Source: Peredibacter sp045999315
GTDB lineage: Bacteria > Bdellovibrionota > Bacteriovoracia > Bacteriovoracales > Bacteriovoracaceae
Reading direction: 5' to 3'
DNA length: 64,000 bases
Assembly (NCBI RefSeq): GCF_045999315.1
Contig: NZ_CP174607.1
Coordinates: forward strand, 1,364,001-1,428,000
The notes under the pieces were generated by a model. The model was not told the origin of the DNA. It ran no database searches and was given only the letters and a program-made list of their open reading frames with translations. Each line of letters starts with the position of its first letter. Positions within the stretch are counted from its first letter, which is position 1. Shown piece after piece: positions 8,325-17,309 of the stretch. The position numbers and the translations under genes are program-made.

Positions 8325-9638
8325 ATGAAGTTTGGTCTAGAAATTGAAAAGTTCCTCTTTGACCTAAAGCATAATCGACCTTCAGACGGTGTTTTTCGTT
8401 TTATTGATGCTCTCTCAGATTTTGAATTGCATGAGTCTTCAGCTCCTATCAATCAAGTCACTAATGAGTTTGTCCTTAATATAGTCGAGATTGTGACTGA
8501 GCCATCCACTGCGCCTTTGGATGTGCTTAAGGGTTATATTGAAAATTATTTGCGCTTAAAATCAGTGGCCCAGCGTGAGGCGGCCACGCTCGTTCCATTG
8601 GGCGCAATGCCCATGGATTATCAGCCGCACATGACTCCGAAATGGAGTTACTTCGTGCAAAACTGTATCCTCGATCAGAAGATTCAATCATCCTGGATGA
8701 TGAACAAAGAAACTCCTTTAACTCCTGCCGGAAATTGCGCTGGAATGCATGTTCACTTTGAAGTGGAAACTGCGGGAGAATATCTTTTTTCTAATCGAGA
8801 ACTACAAGATAAGTTCAACATGGGATTGATGTTGACTCCTATGATTGCTTTCGGGAGTTCGCCTTATTTTTTTGGGGTTCATGAAGCATCAAGTATGAGG
8901 GCCGTTCGTTATTTCGAAGGTGTTTACAAAAATTATCCCATGAATGGTGCGCTTCCACCGGTGATGAATTCATCAAAAGAAGTTTTACTCTTTTTTCAAA
9001 AGAGTGCTGCTCATTGGGTAGAGTTAGGCAAAAACATTGGTTTGCCAGAAGAAGATTTATCAAGACTGGTGCTGAAGAAAGGCGCTAATTGGAACCCTGT
9101 TCGATGGAACCGAACTTGGAACACGATTGAGCTACGCTGTCTTGAATCAGACAGATTGGATTTTGATTGTTCAAAGTTTATTTGGTCCACGGCCGTCATG
9201 AAGCGAATGGATTTAAAGGGTGAGGCCCTTAAGTGTGTTCCGCTGGAAACAAATGTTTCTGTTGACTCAGGGATGCTGAATGAATGCTTTAAAACTAATG
9301 GTAAGGAAGTTGCGATACTTAATTCCGCCGCCATTGGAGAAGTATTTAAACGGGCCATGCATAAAGGTTTAAAGGATCCAATTGTTGAGCAGTATCTTTA
9401 TCGAATGGCCGATTTTGCTCGACCTGCAGTGGAATCTTCATGCCTTCCTATCTTTATGATTCTGGAAGATGTCTTGATTTCAAAGGGAACTAGTTCTGAA
9501 ATTCTACTGGAAAAATCGGATCGCTTATCAAACATCACAAACGATCAGGCAGTAGATTTGGTCCACTTTAGCATTGAAAGTGAAAAGAAAATTTTGACTT
9601 CGTTTTTGGATCATTTCCCGGAGCTAAGCCTTTTCTAG
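8325..9638 (+). CDS. Glutamate-cysteine ligase family 2 (GCS2/YbdK-like) protein
   Basis: This 437-residue protein looks like a carboxylate-amine ligase of the GCS2 family, which joins an amino group to the gamma-carboxylate of glutamate using ATP. It opens with MKFGLEIEKFLF, the GxExE-type metal/nucleotide strand of the family. It continues with TNEFVLNIVEIVTEP, AGMHVHFEVE (the HVH element of the active site), MRAVRYFEG and a C-terminal TIELRCLESD strand. The substrate cannot be told from sequence: YbdK-type proteins are only weak glutamate-cysteine ligases. The gene ends 15 bp inside the convergent MFS gene. The last 70 residues look helical and may be a lineage-specific extension. Confidence 0.78.
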   Translation: MKFGLEIEKFLFDLKHNRPSDGVFRFIDALSDFELHESSAPINQVTNEFVLNIVEIVTEPSTAPLDVLKGYIENYLRLKSVAQREAATLVPLGAMPMDYQPHMTPKWSYFVQNCILDQKIQSSWMMNKETPLTPAGNCAGMHVHFEVETAGEYLFSNRELQDKFNMGLMLTPMIAFGSSPYFFGVHEASSMRAVRYFEGVYKNYPMNGALPPVMNSSKEVLLFFQKSAAHWVELGKNIGLPEEDLSRLVLKKGANWNPVRWNRTWNTIELRCLESDRLDFDCSKFIWSTAVMKRMDLKGEALKCVPLETNVSVDSGMLNECFKTNGKEVAILNSAAIGEVFKRAMHKGLKDPIVEQYLYRMADFARPAVESSCLPIFMILEDVLISKGTSSEILLEKSDRLSNITNDQAVDLVHFSIESEKKILTSFLDHFPELSLF

Positions 9639-10844
9639 TTCTTCTAAATCTAAATTGCGAAGTTTCTTAGATAGAAGCGAGATGACTCCTACTGAGGCGA
9701 GACACATAATTCCTCCAAAAATAGCGGAAGGAACTGTTCCCAGAAGCTTTGCCGCCACTCCGGACTCGAATTCACCGATTTCGTTGGATGAACCAATGAA
9801 AATAGAATTTACCGCCGCAATTCGTCCTCGCATGTGGTCTGGTGAGGAAAGTTGAACTGCAGAAGTTCGAACCACCATGCTGACACCGTCGAAGGCCCCG
9901 GCACAAACAAGAGCAAGAAGTGAGAGCATATAATTGCGACTTACGGCGAAGACTAAAATACAAATTCCAAAGCCTGCCACCGCCCCAAAAAGTTTTTTAC
10001 CAGCGTTCTTTTTTATTTCTCCCTTAATTAACCAGGCACTCATAAGAAACGAGCCGATGGCCGGAGCAGCTCTTAGAATACCAAGTCCTTCTGGGCCCAC
10101 AAATAAAACTTCTGCTGCATAAATAGGCAGAAGAGCGGTCACACCACCAAAAAGCACAGAAACCATATCGAGAGTTAATGCGGGAAAAAGAATGGGATGT
10201 TTGAAAACAAACTTTGCACCAGACAAAAGCTCTTCTTTAATGGATTTGTTTTTCTCTGGCACATTGGCCGGCGGATTAAAATCGAACAAGTAGAGAGAGA
10301 CGATAGTAACCAGAAGAAATGTACAAATAATGACCGCGGTCCCTGAAACGCCTAGGAAGCCGTAAAGAACTCCTCCAAGAGCGGGCCCGGACATTCTCGC
10401 CGTTTGCATCGCCGAAGACATCCATGCGGATGATTTTGGCAGGAGCACACGAGGGATAATTTTCGGTACGAGAGAAAACATTGATGGTTGAGAAAAGGCC
10501 CGTGCACAACCGGTTAAAAAAGAAGAACAGAAAAGAAGAATGACTTGATGAGAGATTGTGACTTCAAAATACGGCAACTGCGAAAGCAGCATGAGTAATC
10601 CGGAGGCCAAACTAACGAGAGTGAGTCTTCGGTAAACGACTAATGGACGAGAGCGATCAACAATATATCCTGCAAAAAGGGCGAGACCAAGCGCTGGAAC
10701 TGCTTCAACAAGGCCAATAAGACCCAGATAAAGAGCGTCCTTTGTTAGTTCATACATCCTCCAACCTAAAACAATGGCCTGCATTTGGACAGCGAGAGTA
10801 AAGAAAAAACGGGCGGTCATAAGTTTTTTAAAGTCGGTAGGCAT
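9624..10844 (-). CDS. MFS transporter, EntS/MFS_3-like
   Basis: This 406-residue inner membrane protein has about twelve hydrophobic segments and a major-facilitator layout. The first helix region AVQMQAIVLGWRMYELT and the GLVEAVPALGLALFAGYIVDR element (loop 2-3 signature) match the MFS_3 group that includes enterobactin exporter EntS and macrolide-efflux proteins. RMSGPALGG and a conserved GRIAAVNSIF stretch in the second half support this. The substrate is unknown; an exporter is likeliest. The gene is monocistronic, converging with and overlapping the last 15 bp of the GCS2-like gene. Confidence 0.88.
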   Translation of the reverse strand: MPTDFKKLMTARFFFTLAVQMQAIVLGWRMYELTKDALYLGLIGLVEAVPALGLALFAGYIVDRSRPLVVYRRLTLVSLASGLLMLLSQLPYFEVTISHQVILLFCSSFLTGCARAFSQPSMFSLVPKIIPRVLLPKSSAWMSSAMQTARMSGPALGGVLYGFLGVSGTAVIICTFLLVTIVSLYLFDFNPPANVPEKNKSIKEELLSGAKFVFKHPILFPALTLDMVSVLFGGVTALLPIYAAEVLFVGPEGLGILRAAPAIGSFLMSAWLIKGEIKKNAGKKLFGAVAGFGICILVFAVSRNYMLSLLALVCAGAFDGVSMVVRTSAVQLSSPDHMRGRIAAVNSIFIGSSNEIGEFESGVAAKLLGTVPSAIFGGIMCLASVGVISLLSKKLRNLDLEELEKA

Positions 10845-10943
10845 GGCAAGAATTTACCATATGGTGTGAGGCTAGACGACACCTTTTAGACCCTTCATAA
10901 TTAAATCTCCTTCATATTAGTCATACTGAAAAAGGACGTTTCT

Positions 10944-11750
10944 ATGAAATATCTACTCCTAAGTTTGCTTCTAGTTGCTTGTTCATCAAAGAGAGATCCA
11001 AACACACTTGAATTACCTGAGACCATAGCTGAAGCAGTGGATACTGGTTATAGAACACCAGAAAATCGCGAGCGAGATAAGTACCGTCATCCAGTTGAGA
11101 CCCTGAATTTCTTTGGTCTAAAACCTGAGATGACAGTGGTTGAAGTTGCACCAGGAACAGGATGGTATATGGAGATCCTTGCTCCGTTCTTGGCGAACAA
11201 AGGACGCTATATTATGGCCTCACCAGTTGCAGATAAACCATATTTCAAGGCCAATGAAGAAAAGATCAATGCTTGGAAGGCGAAGTTTCCGAACGTTGCT
11301 CCAAAAATGGAATCAGCGATTTTCTCTCCACCATCAAAGATTGTTTTCCCGGCAGATGGGACAGCAGATATGGTCCTCACTTTTAGAAACGTTCATAACT
11401 GGATGATGGCAAAAGGTGAAGATCAGGCCTTCAATGCTTTTTATAAAGTTTTAAAGCCTGGTGGAGTTCTTGGAGTTGTTGAACACCGCGCTCTACCAAC
11501 TCAGGAAGATCCTCTTGCTAAAAGCGGTTACGTCAGAGAACAGGACGTGATTGAGATGGCAACGAAAGCAGGATTTAAACTTGTGGCGACTTCTGAGATC
11601 AATGCCAATCCAAAAGATACTAAAAATCACCCTGAAGGTGTTTGGACACTTCCTCCAACTCTAAAACTTGGGGATAAGGACCGTGAAAAATACCTTTCAA
11701 TCGGTGAGAGTGACAGAATGACTTTGAAATTTATAAAACCGAAGAACTAA
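10944..11750 (+). CDS. Class I SAM-dependent methyltransferase with lipoprotein signal
   Basis: The 268-residue precursor begins with KYLLLSLLLVACSSKRD, a lipobox with predicted lipidation at the Cys of VAC. The mature chain carries a Rossmann methyltransferase motif I, VVEVAPGTGWYMEIL, preceded by GLKPEMT, and later DMVLTFRNVHNW (motif IV region) and VLKPGGVLGVVEHR (post-IV). Such predicted periplasmic methyltransferase-like proteins exist in many proteobacteria, but SAM is not known to be available outside the cytoplasm, so activity and location are open questions. The stop codon lies within a strong inverted repeat shared with the convergent gene. Confidence 0.85.
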   Translation: MKYLLLSLLLVACSSKRDPNTLELPETIAEAVDTGYRTPENRERDKYRHPVETLNFFGLKPEMTVVEVAPGTGWYMEILAPFLANKGRYIMASPVADKPYFKANEEKINAWKAKFPNVAPKMESAIFSPPSKIVFPADGTADMVLTFRNVHNWMMAKGEDQAFNAFYKVLKPGGVLGVVEHRALPTQEDPLAKSGYVREQDVIEMATKAGFKLVATSEINANPKDTKNHPEGVWTLPPTLKLGDKDREKYLSIGESDRMTLKFIKPKN

Positions 11751-11780
11751 GGGTACTATGTACCCTTAGCGTTCTTTTCT
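11747..11780. terminator. Bidirectional terminator-like hairpin between convergent genes
   Basis: A perfect 10-bp stem, CTAAGGGTAC at 11747-11756 and GTACCCTTAG at 11760-11769, closes a 3-nt loop. On the plus strand interrupted T runs (GTTCTTTTCTTTTTC) follow. It contains the stop codon of the methyltransferase gene and the end of the small minus-strand gene. Confidence 0.7.
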
Positions 11781-11950
11781 TTTTCGTGATGTTTTTTAGG
11801 CGCGGGCTTTTCATGTTGAACTGATGAAGGCTCGCGAACATCCTTCGGCAAAACTTCTTCTTTCTTAGGAGAAATACCGTTCGGAGAAGTCCAGTGGGCC
11901 AGAACTGAAGATGAGAAAAGCATGGCCGAAATAATAATAAGAATTTTCAT
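11756..11950 (-). CDS. Very small exported basic protein
   Basis: This 64-residue precursor has a signal peptide of 18 residues (KILIIISAMLFSSSVLA, cleavage before HWTS). The mature part of about 46 residues is rich in Lys, Glu, Pro and His (KPAPKKHHEKEKNAKGT) and has no cysteine. GGAGA lies upstream of the ATG. The signal peptide and ribosome site make this a real gene rather than a shadow. Function unknown; the His/Lys-rich tail might bind metal or anionic surfaces, which is speculation. Confidence 0.62.
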   Translation of the reverse strand: MKILIIISAMLFSSSVLAHWTSPNGISPKKEEVLPKDVREPSSVQHEKPAPKKHHEKEKNAKGT

Positions 11951-12008
11951 AAAAATCTCCGTGCTTGATGTGACCGGAGATACATATCGACACTGATTTC
12001 AAAAAAAT

Positions 12009-14066
12009 TTAAACCCTCGGAAGCTCAACAATAAATGTAGAGCCTTTATCCAAATCACTCACTAATCGCACGGTTCCACCGTGTTCCTCTATAATTTGTT
12101 TATTGATAAATAGACCTAATCCCAGACCACTTACATCTTCTGCTGTATGGGCCCTTTCAAAGCGTTTAAAAACTCTTTCTTGGTCTTCTGGTGCGATTCC
12201 TCGACCGAAATCCTGAATTTTCAATACGAGCGATTCATTGGTTTCTTCAAGTGAGACGTGAATGGGTTTTTTATTACCATATCGGATAGCGTTGGTCATG
12301 AAGTTGGTGATGACTTGCTCGAATCTTTCAGGGTCAATTTGAGCAAAGATCTCGGTTTGATTATTATAATTCAAATCAATTTGAAGAGATTTTAGCTGAT
12401 CAGAAAATCTTCCCAGTATTTCTTTGGTAAATTCTGAAAGATTCATTTCCTGCTTACGCAGAGTTAATTTTCCAGTGGAGATGCGTGAAATATCCAGCAT
12501 ATCTTCGACCAGTCTGGTTAGGCGGGCCAACTGTCCATTTGTCCCTTGAAGGAACTTTTTCATCAGTTTTGTTTCTTTGGTATCAATCCCCAAATTATTG
12601 ATGAGGTCATTCAATACTTCGATTTGAAGGTTTAATGAAGTAATGGGCGTTCTAAGTTCATGAGAAGCGATTGAAATGAAATCATCGCGAAGACGGACAG
12701 CACTCTGGAAGTCTTTAAACAGGCGAGCATTATCTATCGCCACTGCCAGATGTCTGCCCAACTCCATGGCTGTTCTGAGATCTCTTTCATCAAATCTTTT
12801 ACGGTCGGTTGTATTATATAAATTCAAGCATCCAATCGTTCTACCACGAATCTTAAGGGGAACTGCAATGTGAGAGTTGAATCCAATGGCATTCATAAGA
12901 TCAACGTGCTCTTGTGAGACACAGAAATTTTTCAGCATCTCATCATTCAGCTTATTGGTCAGTAATGGCTTCCCGGTTGTAAGCACTCTGGAAGTCGGCT
13001 GGGGAGTCTCAAGGCTCGGAGGATAATCATCAGTCATTTTTTGAATAAGCTTTTCAATGTTTGGATCAAAATGCTTGATGATTATGCGCTTAATGCAATC
13101 ACCCTCGAGTAGATCTACAGCACAGCCATCTGCAAGAATAGGAATCGAAGAGCTTCCGACCTTTTGAATGATTTCCTCATAGTCCAGTGTCGATATAAGC
13201 ATGGATTTGATATGGGCCATGAAGACCTGGGTCTCATTTATATCGTGCTGCTCAGTCACATCTTGATGAATGACAACGATTTCTTGAACTTCATCTTGAT
13301 CATTTTTTAGAGGATAGAGAAGTCCTTTGGCCCATCTGGCGCGAGCATCGTAGACTCCCACCTTGGCCGGATCATAGAGAAACTCAGGGACTGCAACTAT
13401 TTCACCTTTAAAGGCCCGCTTGATGGTTTCAAGTTGTCCCGCTTCTTCCAAAATTTTATCTTCAAGAAGATTGAAGTCTTTCAAAATATAGTTTTGAACG
13501 AACTCTTCGGAGAGTCCCCAGAGTTGGCGATAGGCCGGATTAACTAGAATTGTATGACCGGTTTTCGCTAAAAGCTGAATACTAAGAGGGGATTGCTCAA
13601 AAATAGCACGAAATCTTTTCTCTGAGTGTGAGAGGGCATTGTTGAGATCGGCCATGGCTTTATTTAGTTGAGACTTCGTGACGTCCTGGAAAGTAACGAT
13701 CGCTCCAAGCTTTTTGCCATCCTTGTCTAAGATGGGTTCACCATTACAAACAAATAGCAAAGGTTCCTGGCCTTTCCTGCACACAAAAATTTCTTCGTTT
13801 TTTAACGTTTCACCTTTAAAAGCGCGATAAATCGGAATGTCTTCACGACCCATAGGAGTCTTGCGATCAGGGTAGTAAACGTCGTAATGCTCCTGCCAAT
13901 TTTGAATCGCTTCGGCTGCTTGAGGGCCTCCAAAAAAATCTTGGGCCTTCTGATTCACAAAAATGAGTTCACCTTGTGCATTACAAGCAATGACACCATC
14001 GCTGGTGCAGGCAAAAAGTGCCGAGAGAAATTCAGGTTTGTCTAAGAGAGATGACGGTTTTTCCAT
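12009..14066 (-). CDS. PAS-PAS-GAF sensor histidine kinase, orphan
   Basis: This is a 685-residue cytoplasmic sensor kinase. Two PAS domains occupy about residues 10-130 and 145-275, the first with a DGVIACNAQGELIFVN core. A GAF domain follows at about 280-445 (IAVPLKIRGRTIGCLNLY). The HisKA domain carries phospho-acceptor His469 in SHELRTP. The HATPase domain has NFMTNAIRYG (N box), DFGRGIAPED (G1), FKRFERAH (F) and GLGLGLF (G2). No membrane segment and no neighbouring response regulator are visible. The kinase core is very like that of the protein at 3187-5040; this copy adds a GAF domain in place of the third PAS. Confidence 0.92.
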   Translation of the reverse strand: MEKPSSLLDKPEFLSALFACTSDGVIACNAQGELIFVNQKAQDFFGGPQAAEAIQNWQEHYDVYYPDRKTPMGREDIPIYRAFKGETLKNEEIFVCRKGQEPLLFVCNGEPILDKDGKKLGAIVTFQDVTKSQLNKAMADLNNALSHSEKRFRAIFEQSPLSIQLLAKTGHTILVNPAYRQLWGLSEEFVQNYILKDFNLLEDKILEEAGQLETIKRAFKGEIVAVPEFLYDPAKVGVYDARARWAKGLLYPLKNDQDEVQEIVVIHQDVTEQHDINETQVFMAHIKSMLISTLDYEEIIQKVGSSSIPILADGCAVDLLEGDCIKRIIIKHFDPNIEKLIQKMTDDYPPSLETPQPTSRVLTTGKPLLTNKLNDEMLKNFCVSQEHVDLMNAIGFNSHIAVPLKIRGRTIGCLNLYNTTDRKRFDERDLRTAMELGRHLAVAIDNARLFKDFQSAVRLRDDFISIASHELRTPITSLNLQIEVLNDLINNLGIDTKETKLMKKFLQGTNGQLARLTRLVEDMLDISRISTGKLTLRKQEMNLSEFTKEILGRFSDQLKSLQIDLNYNNQTEIFAQIDPERFEQVITNFMTNAIRYGNKKPIHVSLEETNESLVLKIQDFGRGIAPEDQERVFKRFERAHTAEDVSGLGLGLFINKQIIEEHGGTVRLVSDLDKGSTFIVELPRV

Positions 14067-14134
14067 GAAGGGGAGTATACCGATTTAGAATCTCTTAATA
14101 AATTCCTTTTAAAATTTCTTTTGTTCAATTTCAC

Positions 14135-14162
14135 AAATCTTAAGTTCGCTAAGAAATCTTAG
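14135..14162. promoter_or_regulatory. Direct and inverted repeats in divergent promoter region
   Basis: The 141 bp between a divergent kinase and lipoprotein gene contain AAATCTTA twice (14135-14142 and 14154-14161), offset by 19 bp. The second copy sits within the inverted repeat CTAAGA-AA-TCTTAG (14149-14162). The arrangement suggests a regulator binding site, but no regulator is known. Confidence 0.3.
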
Positions 14163-14207
14163 TTCCGAACATGGCTGCATAAGTCACTTTTACATGCAGG
14201 GAGGAAT

Positions 14208-15113
14208 ATGAGAATTGCAGCAGTATTAATGGCCCTTGTTATAGTGGGATGTAAGAGCGGAGGCAGTGACAAAGTCACAACTGATTCGATGACCCAAGTC
14301 CAGTATGGCCGTTATACGATATGTGAGAACGATACTGGCAGTAGCGCCAAAAGCATAACCACAGTCACCTCTACCTATCTACAAGAAAAACTAGTCTTCT
14401 ATGATGGTACAAATTGCGCCACTGGAAACGAAGCTTATGAGCTGAATACGATCTATTCATATAGCAGTATGGGATCAAATAATTATCGAATACGAGTTGA
14501 GAGTGCGATGGTCACACCCTATACCTCATATTATGAAGGTGAGTTTGAATGGGCAGGTTTCTGCGGTTCCACAAACTGGAGCGTGAAGGTTCCAAAAAAT
14601 ATTATTGGTGTAGATTGTGAGGGACTTCAGCTAAATGTTGGTGACGAAGGGGATCTTAAAATTGGCATGGCCGGAGCTAATTTAAGAATCGTCAGTAGCG
14701 GAAATAGCTTAACTTATACTTCTATGAATGCCATGAACTTCTCTGATAGTAACCAATCTCTACTTAACGGAGACTATGTTTACTATGACGGTACTAATGG
14801 AATGTATTTAACGATCGGGGCCCCTAATTACAGCGTGACTTTCTACGATCAATTAACCCGAAAATACTTCATGATCAATGGAACTTTCACAACAACAGGC
14901 AACGATGCGACTTTTACAGTGGTGAGTTCTACCTGTCCTGCATATACGAATGGCGAGACTTTTAATATGAAGTATTCTCAATTGGCCGGCTCTCTTGCCC
15001 TAAGAGAAAATGGAGATCCAGATTTACTTTTAGAGAAGTTTTTTACGGGCCTGAACAGCTCACATTACATTTCGGCATACCTGGAAAGTGGTTATATAAA
15101 TGGCTGCTTCTAA
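14208..15113 (+). CDS. Lipoprotein of unknown function, beta-rich
   Basis: This 301-residue precursor has GGGAGG ahead of the ATG. The signal is RIAAVLMALVIVGCKSGG with the lipid Cys at residue 15. The mature chain is rich in Ser, Thr, Tyr, Asn and Gly and in alternating hydrophobic residues. It has two similar halves: TYLQEKLVFYDGTNCAT in the first resembles LLNGDYVYYDGTNGMYL in the second, which suggests an internal duplication of a beta-sandwich or barrel-like unit. Six or seven cysteines are spread through the chain. No family recognised. It precedes the stator-like cassette by 260 bp, but a hairpin lies between them. Confidence 0.75.
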   Translation: MRIAAVLMALVIVGCKSGGSDKVTTDSMTQVQYGRYTICENDTGSSAKSITTVTSTYLQEKLVFYDGTNCATGNEAYELNTIYSYSSMGSNNYRIRVESAMVTPYTSYYEGEFEWAGFCGSTNWSVKVPKNIIGVDCEGLQLNVGDEGDLKIGMAGANLRIVSSGNSLTYTSMNAMNFSDSNQSLLNGDYVYYDGTNGMYLTIGAPNYSVTFYDQLTRKYFMINGTFTTTGNDATFTVVSSTCPAYTNGETFNMKYSQLAGSLALRENGDPDLLLEKFFTGLNSSHYISAYLESGYINGCF

Positions 15114-15141
15114 ATTAGGAAAAAATTAACGTATCAAAGTT

Positions 15142-15166
15142 CAGGAGGTTAAATCCATACCTCCTG
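15142..15166 (+). other. Hairpin carrying a perfect Shine-Dalgarno word, no T tract
   Basis: CAGGAGGT (15142-15149) and ACCTCCTG (15159-15166) form a perfect 8-bp stem with a 9-nt loop. No T run follows, so it is a poor intrinsic terminator. No ORF starts behind the AGGAGG word. It could be the 3' end hairpin of the lipoprotein mRNA or a leader element of the next operon. Confidence 0.4.
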
Positions 15167-15373
15167 GGCTATATATCCAGTACCTGGGTCACTCTGCCAA
15201 AAAGTCATGGCACTCTCTCGAAAAATACTGCCAATTTCTCTTGATAGAAGATTTTCTGCCAACTCTTTGAGACTCAAGCCTTTTTTGATTTTTTAGTGTT
15301 AGGCCAGAATTAGGTGCTACCCTCGATCAGTTCCAAAATTTCCAAGTCATTAATTTTAACAAGAGAACGTCAG

Positions 15374-17275
15374 ATGAGTTTGGATTACCAAAAATTAAAG
15401 CAGAAACAGGCCGAGGATGGTGGCTTCTGGACATCCTACTCGGACTTGTTCATGGTATTGAGTGTTGTGTTCCTTTTGCTCTATGTGGTGTCTTCACTTC
15501 GCAGTGGTACATCTAGTGTACAGAACATGATCGAAAATCAGAAATTGAAAGCAGAGGCCCAGGACTATAAAAAACAGATCCAGGCCTATAATGCTTTGAA
15601 AGACGATTATCTCGAGAAGGAAGCCAGCGAAGAAGAGGCCAAGATGTATGAAGAGCTCATGAGTAAGCTCTCTCTACTTCAGGACGAGGCCAACGAAGAG
15701 AAGCGTCAGCTTGAGGCCCAAGCTCAAGAGAACGCTGCCAAAGCGCGCGCTCTTAACCAGTACCAGCAGATGGTTCGTAACATCGTGAACACGAACTTAC
15801 TTTCTAATAAAAAAATTAAGTTCCGTAACGAAGTGATTGAGAAAAAGAACGAATCTATCAAAGAAATGGATTCAACTATCCAGGCCCAGACTCAAGATAT
15901 TCATCAGAAGGCCCAAGTCATTGCTCAGAACCAGAAGCAAATCGAAAAGCAAGAACGTGAGATCTATGAGAAGCAACAAGTTCTTGATCAGAAGAAGCAA
16001 CAAGTTGCTATGCTTGAATCTCAGGTAAATGAAAAGGCCCAAACTATTCAGGCCAACCAATCTAAGATCAATGCTCTTAACTCAGACCTTGCTAACAAGA
16101 TCAAGGAGCTTGAGAAGACAAGTGCCAGTGCCAATACTTCTAAGACAGAGCTTAACCGTAAGATCGCCATCATGAAGCTTCAGAATGCTAAGCAGATTGG
16201 CGAACTTCAAAATCAAACTAAGGTCATGAAGGAAAGCGTTGATTCAATCAACCGTGAACTTGCCAATGCTGAAGGTCAGCTGGCAGATGCTCGTGGAAAA
16301 ATGGCAGAGCAAGAAGCTCTGAAGAAAAAACTTGAAGCTGATATGGCCGCGGCCAATGCTGAACACGCAGCTAAGATGGCCCAAATGCGTAAAAACTTCG
16401 ATGATAAGATGAACGCTGAACGCGCAGCTCTGGAAAAGCAACTTGAAGGTGAAAAGGCCTCAGCCGCTGAGAAGATGAAGGCACTTGCTGACTTTAAAGA
16501 TAAGATGGGTAAAGAAAAGGCCGCTCTTGATAAGCAACTTGCATCTCTTAAAGATGAAGTTGGTAAGGCAAAAGGCGAGGCCGACGCTCTTAAAGGCAAA
16601 CTTGCCGATGCTCAAAAAGAACATGGCCGTTACTTGGCCGCAATTGATCAGCTTAATAAAGACAAGGCCGGTCTGTCTGGGGATTTAAAACGTGCCAACG
16701 AAATCGCCAATGCTAAGAAGGCCCTTGCCAAGAAGATTGCTGATAACCTTGCTAAAAACGGTATTAAGGCCGGTGTTGATGGCAAAACGGGTGACGTAAC
16801 AATTCAATTTGGTGATGAGTACTTTGATACAGGTCGTGCTGATCTAAAACCAAATATGAAAGAAGTGCTTAAAAAATTCGTTCCGACATATTCTAAATCT
16901 CTGCTCGAAGACGAGAAAATTGCTAAAGAAATTTCATCCGTTGAAATCGTTGGGTTCTCGTCACCGACATATAAAGGTAAGTACGTAGACCCTCAATCTT
17001 TAGCGGACACTGACCGAGCAGCTGTTAGCTACAACCTGGACCTTTCTTATAATCGTGCAAAATCTATCTTCAACTATATGTTCGATAAGAAGAGCATGAC
17101 CTACCAGCACCAGAAAGACATGTTACCTCTGGTAAAAGTAACAGGCCGTTCGTTCCTTGCTGAAGGTGTTCAAGGTCGTGACATTGCTTCCGGATTAGAC
17201 ATGAAAGACTACTGTGCGAAATATAACTGTGAAAAATCTCAAAAGGTAATCATTCGTTTTAACTTGAAGGACTAA
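15374..17275 (+). CDS. MotB/OmpA-like stator protein with long coiled coil
   Basis: This 633-residue protein has three parts. The N-terminus reads FWTSYSDLFMVLSVVFLLLYVV. This matches the single membrane helix of MotB-type stators, including the Trp and the ion-binding Asp (here Asp24). A long Lys/Glu/Ala/Gln-rich coiled coil covers about residues 45-460. The C-terminus, about 465-633, is an OmpA/MotB peptidoglycan-binding-type domain, with FGDEYFDTGRADLKP and LSYNRAKSIFNYM followed by VTGRS. The start at 15374 is chosen because the extension to 15314 would put 20 non-conserved residues before it. The next two genes form a cassette. It is far longer than MotB, TolR or ZorB because of the periplasmic coiled coil. 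I infer a proton- or sodium-driven stator anchored to the cell wall. Confidence 0.85.
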   Translation: MSLDYQKLKQKQAEDGGFWTSYSDLFMVLSVVFLLLYVVSSLRSGTSSVQNMIENQKLKAEAQDYKKQIQAYNALKDDYLEKEASEEEAKMYEELMSKLSLLQDEANEEKRQLEAQAQENAAKARALNQYQQMVRNIVNTNLLSNKKIKFRNEVIEKKNESIKEMDSTIQAQTQDIHQKAQVIAQNQKQIEKQEREIYEKQQVLDQKKQQVAMLESQVNEKAQTIQANQSKINALNSDLANKIKELEKTSASANTSKTELNRKIAIMKLQNAKQIGELQNQTKVMKESVDSINRELANAEGQLADARGKMAEQEALKKKLEADMAAANAEHAAKMAQMRKNFDDKMNAERAALEKQLEGEKASAAEKMKALADFKDKMGKEKAALDKQLASLKDEVGKAKGEADALKGKLADAQKEHGRYLAAIDQLNKDKAGLSGDLKRANEIANAKKALAKKIADNLAKNGIKAGVDGKTGDVTIQFGDEYFDTGRADLKPNMKEVLKKFVPTYSKSLLEDEKIAKEISSVEIVGFSSPTYKGKYVDPQSLADTDRAAVSYNLDLSYNRAKSIFNYMFDKKSMTYQHQKDMLPLVKVTGRSFLAEGVQGRDIASGLDMKDYCAKYNCEKSQKVIIRFNLKD

Positions 17276-17309
17276 TTTAAAATTTTTTTGATGAATTAAG
17301 GCGGTACGT

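Noticed and set aside
16244..16599. Ser/Ala-rich minus-strand ORFs opposite the OmpA-like gene
   Set aside because: They mirror the Ala/Glu/Lys coiled coil on the plus strand and lack ribosome sites.
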